From Holothuria scabra (lineage: Eukaryota > Echinodermata > Holothuroidea > Aspidochirotida > Holothuriidae), in assembly GCA_037179385.1 (NCBI GenBank), contig CM074185.1:13524866-13588865 (forward strand): a stretch of 64,000 nt of DNA, written 5' to 3'. The notes below the pieces were generated by a model that was given only the letters and a program-made list of their open reading frames with translations, had not been told where the DNA came from and searched no databases. Positions 56,906-64,000 of the stretch are shown in pieces. Both the position numbers and the translations under genes were made by a program. The number at the start of each line of letters is the position of its first letter. The stretch's first letter is position 1.

Positions 56906-57684
56906 AACCAAACATTTACTCCCAGAGGAGTTCTGCTCCCTAAATCTAAGGTTCACTGGATCAAAGGTCAAAGGTTCACTAGGTAGACGGATATGGGGCT
57001 ATTCTCATTCCCACATCCTCCAAATCAATGGGATAAACAAAACGCGCTATCACCTTCAATACGATTTCGTTTCGCCGATCAGTGAAGTATTAAAAAAATG
57101 CGTAAAAATACCTTTTAAATGGGCCTTTTCAGACTCCGTAAAGAAGCTTCTGGGAAAAAAGTTTTCAATTCAATTTAATTTATTAATTAGTCAATGGGCT
57201 GTCCAAGACATAGAAAATCAAAACATGAAGGAACTCAGTTACTTCTCTCATGGAAAAGTCTTTTTTCAACGTTATTGGTCAAAATACGATCATGCTCCCA
57301 TTACTAGCTGATTTGACCAGGGAGCTGCCACTAGGTAACGCCCTAAGCTGTATTTTCGTGTTAAAATTGGTTATCATTCGTACAAACAAATACTTCATGG
57401 TCGAAATAAACCATGACAGTACGAAGTACTTCTATGGTAAAACCACTGTCATGTATACAGTAATTTCCAAAATCTGTAAATTTACGACAAATAACCGTGC
57501 AAAATTCTGCTGAGTACAGAACGGAGCTGTTTCAATCATTTACAGTAGTCGGTTGACACTCCCTGGCTGAATCATCGCAGATGAGCGTTTTTGACATGTG
57601 CTTGCAACGTGAAAAGACCTTCACTCCCCGTAAGCCTAAACGTAAAAGCCATATGTTTTAATGACGTTGATGTTTTATTGTACG

Positions 57685-57989
57685 TTAAAGGGCCAAACCT
57701 CTCACCCCACACTACAATTTTGGTACGGGGTACCAAAATTTTCAATTGGCTCAGCTCTTTGATTGACAGCTAATTCAAACAATGCAGAGTACCAAAGCTT
57801 ATATTACACAGCATGAACGGTACTGGGAGTGTTTTGATTATTTAAAATGAGTTTTTTCTATACTCACCTGAAAGCAACAAATTGAGATTGTATCTGGATG
57901 AGGATTAAATTGAGAAAATTGTGGGAGGGACTGAAGTAAGAAGGTTAGGCGAATTGGTACTGTCTGGGGTGAGAGAACTGGTCCTTTAA
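57685..57989 (+). mobile_element. TTAA MITE (family 2), copy-B counterpart
   Basis: TTAA at 57685-57688 and 57986-57989, matching 15634-15937. This copy keeps the original left TTAA. Confidence 0.75.
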
Positions 57990-58110
57990 GGATCAAATAT
58001 GAATTTGAATTGCCTCACTACTCTTAGAGAAAGACAGCGGTCAGTGGTCAATGGTCACACTCTCCCTACTCTTCTCTCTTTAGATTGTGAAAAGAATGTT
58101 CTTCCCCTTT

Positions 58111-58379
58111 TCAAGGGCCAATCCCCTCACCCCAAACTGTAATTCTTGTAGGGGTTAACAAAAATCTCAATTGGCTCAGCTCTTTGATTGACAGGTAACT
58201 CAAACAATGCAGAGTACCAAAGCTTATTTTACACAGCATGAACTGTACTGGAGTGTTTTGCTTTTCTATACTCACCTGAGATTGTGTCGATGATGATATC
58301 TCAGACAATTGTGGGAGGGACTTAAGTAAGAAGGTTAGGAGAATTGGGACTGTTTGGAGTGAGAGAATTTGGCCTTTAA
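58111..58379 (+). mobile_element. TTAA MITE (family 2), second copy-B counterpart
   Basis: Matches 16058-16342; the left site is TCAA here, the right TTAA. It has a ~16 bp internal deletion near 58258. Confidence 0.75.
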
Positions 58380-58471
58380 GACATTTAATTTTCCAATAAA
58401 CTTTCTCTCCAAGAATGTCTGCAATACGAGGGAAACTGCGAAAACGTTATGTGCTATTTTTTATATAACAG

Positions 58472-58626
58472 ATTCTTTGGTCAACGTGTTACCATGAAGC
58501 AGGCTCAGTACAACTGTCGCATACACGGCAGCGCAGGCGGGTTTGCTCACCTGGTTTCGATACATTCTAAAGAGGAGAACGATTTTTTGATGGTACTTAT
58601 TTAAGTCTGCCATCGAAGAATCTTCG
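58472..58626 (+). pseudogene. CTL-B exon 2, frameshifted
   Basis: 155 nt instead of 154; the one-base insertion at 58597-58598 yields TAA at 58602. Confidence 0.88.
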
Positions 58627-61187
58627 GTAAGTTACGCAAAGTTTAGCGGAGTTAGCCCACTTGAACCATCAGTCCTTTTGTTAGAAGACATAAGAATCGA
58701 ACTCCACAGAGCAGGCCCGTAGACACAAGTTCTGACATAGAGGGCAAACGGTCCGGTCCGATATGGGGCACCAAAGAAGTAATATGGGAGTTTTGTGGTT
58801 CAGTGTCTAACCAATTGGTTTAATTAGGCGTGGAATTTAAGGCAAGAAAGAGGAGTCCCTGGGGACACACCACGTGATTATCGAATAACGCAGACAACGG
58901 GTTTGTTATCTTAATGCTACCAGGGGTCCCTCATGTCCCTTAGACAGGTTGACAGTGTCTGTTGAAAGTTGACACATACGGGCGAAGCGCGCGATAATGT
59001 CTTCTAACGAGTGTTCCAATGAGATTTCACCCCTCCGTTCACGATACAGGGACGTGTAAAGTCTCCAAAAGTAAAGGGTACAAGAGTGTGATTACGATGG
59101 TACAGTACTTCTTCATCTCAGTAAACAAAGACAGGTAGGGATTGGAGTAAAGCAGGGGACCAGGGAACAGAAACTTACATGGGTTGTTGTTGAATGAATT
59201 TGAGTGAAAAGAACTTCCACGATTAAAAGAACGGGTGGTCACACGAAGTTTTGTTGTAAGAGACCTACTTATTCTAAGCATTAAGGAAAAATTGGTTTTG
59301 AAATCCGATGTGTGATTCTAAAGACTGCAAGAGTTTAGACCTTATAGTCTGGGCCTTTTTCAAATAAAAAAATCGAGACATTTCGCCCCATCCAACATAA
59401 AGTTCGGAACGATATTGATGGCAACGAAACTGATCTAGTTGACAGAACAAAGTTTATCGGTATTCGCTTAGACTCCCATCTATCACGGAAAAATTACTGG
59501 TACATTTTTAAATTCTAAGGTATTTAACTGAAGGTTTTTACAGCAATGTAAACATTATACAACCTCATGTTTTCAGAATGCCCACTAAGCTCTTCACTGA
59601 CCTGCATTGTTATGCTCACTTAATTAAGGTGTTTAAAATATTTTTCTAACACTTTTCGTCTCCACTTTGTAAACATGCTTAAATACAACACATAGAATAT
59701 CACTCTATTAGAGTTAAGGCAGAAGAGTTGCTCGGCGATGTTTGTTAACCAAGAAAATATCAGGTATCCATTGACAAAATGTTGGTTCAGAAAGCTTCTT
59801 ATTCAAATGAAACGTTTGTGTACCTCATAGCCAACCGTCAAGAGGAGTCGAATAAACCAGTTCGAAGTTTCTTCAAGGGGTAATATTGCGCAATAGGTCA
59901 AAGGTCAACGGTTAATACCTTTACGTGTGTTTAAACTAATGGCGGGATGTTAACACACATAACACAGTGTGCTATGCGCGACCGGCTGAGTGCTCAGATG
60001 TTTTGTTACCAGTTGACCTGAACAGAAAGGTTTCTAACGCATGCGCAGATGTAAACTTCGAATTCATCTATTTGAATTTAATTTCAAAATCTTGTCTACC
60101 CATCCAGTTCAATCAAATTTCCTAAGTTGTAGTCTCTCCCATAGCAGTCTAAATCTCCTTTTTGCGCAGACACATGATCAAAATTTATAATTCTGGTTAG
60201 TATGCAAGGTCTAATGTGTATTCAAAACATTCCCTGTGCATGCTTTGTAATATAAGCTACATTATATTTTTTGAGTATCATGTCATTCAAAGAAAAATCA
60301 AGTGAGAATTTGGTCCCTCTACCAAAAATGTAGTTTGGGTGAAGAACGGCTGACGAATAAAAAGAGTTAAAGCACTAATTTCTGAATTTGATTCGTCCAA
60401 AATGTTTCACGGGGCCTGCCTTTACCACGCGGAGCGAACTGTGTTTTCTCAGCTCCTCAGCTTCCAATAGTTAGGGATATGACTGAACAAGGAATATGCC
60501 GCACAGCCTGCTACGCAGGTGAGCATGTAATGTGCTTTTGTGCAAAGAAGTTGTACGCCCTACGACAGCATGTTACACCCATGCAGCTCAGACTGCCAAA
60601 ATTGGATTCTAAAAACCTCTTTTTTGATCTAGTGGTCGAGCATTCCCTTCCCAATGCGGACACGAGGTCCGGTTTATATTCCCAGATCGATTGTAACCAC
60701 GAATTTTAAAAATGGAAAGTACTGCTGTTGTGCCATGCGTAACACTCCTTAGTACTTCCATGAATGGAGTAGGGAAGAGAATCTACTGAGTGCCCCACTA
60801 CTGGAAAAGGGGTCTTTTGTTAAGCGAGCGCCTGTCGATTTTTACCCCCGGTTCGCGATATTTCGAGCCCGGTACGTACCAAAAGCGACACGACGCGGCT
60901 CTAGCAATGTTCAGATTTCAACACCCGAACAAACTCTCTTGTTCCAGATGCGCAATTGCAGCAGCCAAGATTGAAATAAAGATAAAATAAGCTACTCGTG
61001 TCATTTGTGTGTTGTTATTCTTCAATTTTTCCGTCCTGAGTACGACGGACGTAAAACTGCATCCAGGTGGGCTGTGGAGGTCGTATGTGGAGAGAAGGTT
61101 GTCCCCGACTATCGCCTATAAGATGTGCATGTAAGACCGTCATTATTCATTGCATGACTGGCTGGTTGTTGGCGCCACAAGACCGAT

Positions 61188-61362
61188 TAAGTCCCCATGG
61201 TCGTCCCCCTGTGGGCTGGGGATTCTAGAATATGTCCACGGTATTCCCCGCCTGTCGCAAGAGACGACGAAACGAGAGGACTTGAACAGTATTTGAACAG
61301 GATGACACTATGTTGGTGTTTCGTTAAATGTTATCTAAAGGACGGACGAAAGCCAAAACTTA
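61188..61362 (+). mobile_element. SINE-like dispersed repeat (copy B)
   Basis: Counterpart of 19424-19600 with a few substitutions. Confidence 0.5.
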
Positions 61363-61537
61363 GTCAAGGAGGCTTAATATTTGTTACAAACTAATTCAAC
61401 CGGGTCATATATTAATCAAATATGAGTTAATATCATTGACTAACGTGATTGGTGGATTCAGGCACTCATTGACTAATTTTTGTTTTCAGCGAAGAAATGT
61501 GCTGTCGTTTGTGAGTCTAACTTGCTTATTTTGACAG

Positions 61538-61780
61538 GATCAACACCGACATGTTTGGATAGGCTTTAGCAAGGAAGCCGGTGCAGGGAGACGCTTCGAT
61601 TGGAGTGATGGCACTAGTGCAGACTTCTTTAATTGGGGTGCCGGCCGTCCAACCGCTTCAACATCAGCACAGGCTGTTGTCCTGATACACCCGAACCACG
61701 GCGATAGCGGTCGATGGCACGAGACATCTCCGGCATCAAATCAGCGATATATTTGCAAAATGCCCATGTATGATCAATAA
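61538..61780 (+). pseudogene. CTL-B exon 3
   Basis: 80 codons plus TAA, open and nearly identical to CTL-A exon 3, but out of frame after the exon 2 insertion. Confidence 0.85.
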
Positions 61781-62141
61781 ATTCACTAAAGTGAAGATTC
61801 TCATTAAATTCAACAAAATGTAGCGCTTGATAGACGGTAAACTTGCGGTTAACATTAGAAAAGTTTGCACCTTGAACAGTGGGCATTTAAACTCTGACAT
61901 TGATCTATCTTATCTTCCGGATCCAGCAGTGCAATGACATAAATTTGCGCGTAACCTTAACACACTGGGCATCAACCTTCAACAGATTTTAAGGGATTGA
62001 TTTGTATTTCTACAGAAAATTTGAATAAAACCGAAATCAGTGACTGGATTAGTGAACTATTGAATCTTTAACTTTGGATATCGTTCACATTTAGTGAAGT
62101 TAATAAACAAAATAAAATTTAAAATGCGAGAATAAAATGAA

Positions 62142-62787
62142 AATGTCCAGACTAATCTGTATTTGGGACAGGGGACAAGTACTTCATGTTCCGAATTCAA
62201 CGAAAAACGTGTTTATAATTAAAAACAAAAATTCTTGACGTTTTAAGCAGTAAGGTGCAACCCCCTATAGTCTGTTTGGGGCGGTAAACACCTGGAAGAA
62301 ATTTAATGGTCAACTTGTTGTTTGCGGTTTTCTTGTTTCTTGTTACACATAAAATTTTCTTTAATTAACTTCATCTTTTATTTCGTCCGTTAATTTCCCC
62401 TTGCTGTATTTTTACCATTTACATTGTAACAATATAATGTTGGTTTGAGAAAGCACAGTGACTGTATTTTAGCCATATTTTACAAAATTATCTGTAGATT
62501 TAGTCCGTGCAGGGAGTTGCAAGTCTGTTGCAACTCCCTGGTCCGTGAGAGCGTCACATTAGTTTTGTGTTTTGCGTTTCTACTTAAATGTTCTTTTATG
62601 TAAAAAAAAAACACCTTTTTCATAACACAAGAAATGGTTCTGTTTCGAGATTAAAGTCAAAATTATATTCCTTTTTGAAAATAATGTCAATCTAAATGAG
62701 TTTATGGTGAAAACATCATTTTAACTGGAAGAATTACTGAAGTAATGGTGTTCTCTTACACATAGTAGAAGAAAGCAACAACGCATA
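62142..62787. other. ~0.64 kb segment present only in copy B
   Basis: Lies between AATAAAATGAAAATG and GGTTCTAATTTCAATG; copy A has only a short direct duplication of AGTTCTAATTTC there. It contains the hairpin at 62510-62540. The direct repeat at the copy-A junction would fit a deletion in A as well as an insertion in B. Confidence 0.6.
62510..62540. repeat. Perfect hairpin, 13 bp stem
   Basis: CAGGGAGTTGCAA, GTCTG loop, TTGCAACTCCCTG. Confidence 0.88.
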
Positions 62788-63873
62788 AGGTTCTAATTTC
62801 AATGTACTGGTAAGGTACTTATGTATTAACAATTGCTTACATATCGGAATGTTTAACCTTCAAATCGCGCACAGCAGGATCTTTCGCGGAGTCGGTCTGC
62901 GAGCTAGCACGCTACAAATGGTATTACGTAATCAAGTTTAATTAAAGATGTTTCCAATTTAATGTCAAAATGACGAGGGTTTTCTTTGGCCAATCCAGCT
63001 GAATCTTAAAAATGTTTTAGGGAATGATTTGTAATTTAGTTTTAAACCACGTGATTCTTTTTTTTTTTTTTTTTTTTTTTGCTGCTATGGGCAGAAAGCA
63101 CTCTAAAATCTGCGTTTCCAAGAGATTAATTATGAAATCACCTCTTTTTTAACTGGAAATTGACAAGACTTTTTTTCAAGATACCAAAATAAGACTTGTA
63201 ACTGTTTAAAGAAAAGTGTTTGAATTAATCAAACGTGAGGGAAATGCGTTTATTTTTTACATGTTTGGGCAGATATGGTTCAGTTTATCAGAAATTGTTC
63301 CTTATTTATTTTTTAGTAATTAAGTAGTTAAGTCTGTACACTAAACTGCTGAACACATTTGCACTAAACGTTCCTATATATGCCCAAAATGGCGAAAAAT
63401 CACGGAATTTTGACCTAACCGGAAGTTACGTTCAACAACTGGTCGTAGCTGCTTTGTGAAAATCATAGCACTTCCACTTTTGTGGAAGTTTTTAAAAAAA
63501 TTTTGATCATTTATGTTCAAATTTGTTTATGTGTATAGTGTTGATTAATGTCCATTGACAATATCTGGCAAAGATTTAACTAATAACAAGAAATTTAACG
63601 CGTCGGTAATTTTAACATTTTTGAAAACTTTGGATAAAATCGCATTAACCAAGACCATTAACTTAAAAATGTTGCAGTGTTGAATCATTACTGAGAGCAG
63701 CTGCCCACATCGAACTGTAACTCACGCTCAAATTTCGTCATATTGACAGCGAAAATGAATTTCAGCAAAGAGGACCGTCTTACCTAATGACGAAAAGTCT
63801 TTACACCCACAAATTTGGTCTGAAAAGTGTGTTATATATAATTATAAATAAACAACATCGTAATGGGCGTATG

Positions 63874-64000
63874 GAATAACGTTTTAACATTTATTCAGGA
63901 ATTTCAGGTTTTTACAATTAATTTTAGATATCTCTAATTCAATTCCAGGTATCTTCAAATAATTGCAGATATCTTCAAATTATTTCCAGATCATTAAATA
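63874..64000. mobile_element. GATATC inverted-repeat element, left end (copy B, cut by edge)
   Basis: GAATAACGTTTTAACATTTA onward, then the first AGATATC units; counterpart of 21493. Confidence 0.75.

Larger units (their letters stand above)
56140..61780 (+). pseudogene. CTL-B: duplicate C-type lectin with frameshift in exon 2
   Basis: Exons at 56140-56267, 58472-58626 and 61538-61780 align with CTL-A at ~99% and all splice sites are intact. In exon 2 the run GGTACTATTTAAG of CTL-A is GGTACTTATTTAAG. The extra T (58597-58598) makes the exon 155 nt and creates TAA at 58602-58604, after the YNC and SIHS part and before exon 3. The product would lose most of the lectin fold. Exon 1 differs by two adjacent residues (MERRRI for MELHRI). 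It could be a recent pseudogene, a null allele, or one wrong base call in the assembly. Confidence 0.85.
51044..64000 (+). repeat. Segmental duplication, copy B
   Basis: Collinear with 3459-21621, same orientation; cut by the window end inside the GATATC element. It carries the frameshifted lectin CTL-B. Apart from CTL-B, no gene is seen in 51044-56139. Confidence 0.85.

Overview
The window looks like repeat-rich nuclear DNA from a marine invertebrate, most likely an echinoderm (inference). The reasons are secreted single-domain C-type lectin genes with short phase-matched exons, a BEL/Pao LTR retrotransposon, a foldback element whose inverted repeats are built from ~15 bp tandem repeats (the design known from sea urchin TU elements), and many small inverted-repeat elements. 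There are introns, no operons and no long uninterrupted host ORFs. Nothing here is bacterial or phage-like.

Host genes. All recognisable host coding sequence belongs to one C-type lectin family with a fixed three-exon plan. Exon 1 encodes the signal peptide plus CPTYW...NCY and ends in phase 2. Exon 2 encodes FFGQRVT...YNC...VSIHS and is 154 nt in the intact copies. Exon 3 encodes WIG...YICK and the stop, and starts in phase 0. In order: exon 1 of a minus-strand gene running off the left edge (465-580); intact CTL-A on + (14119-20014); a relic exon 1 plus 5' flank on minus (39.66-40.05 kb); CTL-C on minus (42187-48646), with an extra first exon lacking a normal donor inside its first intron (46892-47034); a relic exon 2 on minus (49.58-49.67 kb); and CTL-B on + (56140-61780), a near-identical copy of CTL-A with a one-base insertion and premature stop in exon 2. 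The proteins keep the N-terminal and long-loop cysteines but lack the inner disulfide pair usual in this fold.

Layout. CTL-A and CTL-B sit in a direct segmental duplication: copy A about 3.46-21.62 kb, copy B 51.04 kb to the window end. The copies differ by a 4.6 kb block, a filled versus empty TTAA element site, minisatellite copy number and smaller indels. Left of copy A and inside it (1-6 kb and 8.5-11.1 kb) is a satellite-like family, including a clean 337 bp tandem array between hAT-like ends. At 22.5-31.85 kb lies a BEL/Pao element with ~830 bp LTRs and a gag-pol broken by four frameshifts and two stops. Its leader carries a nested 692 bp inverted-repeat element with an 8 bp target duplication, a telomere-like minisatellite and a tRNA-like block. 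At 32.65-37.56 kb lies a 4.9 kb foldback element with minisatellite inverted repeats; its empty site can be recognised near 50.92 kb. The rest is dense in MITEs (TTAA-flanked families, palindromic GTGACGTCAC elements, hAT-like elements), SINE-like repeats and short perfect hairpins.

How it works together. The lectin genes would supply secreted, probably immune or adhesion-related proteins. The surrounding elements appear to have driven duplication, disruption and rearrangement of the cluster. The most noteworthy signals are the elements that combine inverted-repeat ends with tandem repeats, and the birth-and-death record of the lectin cluster.
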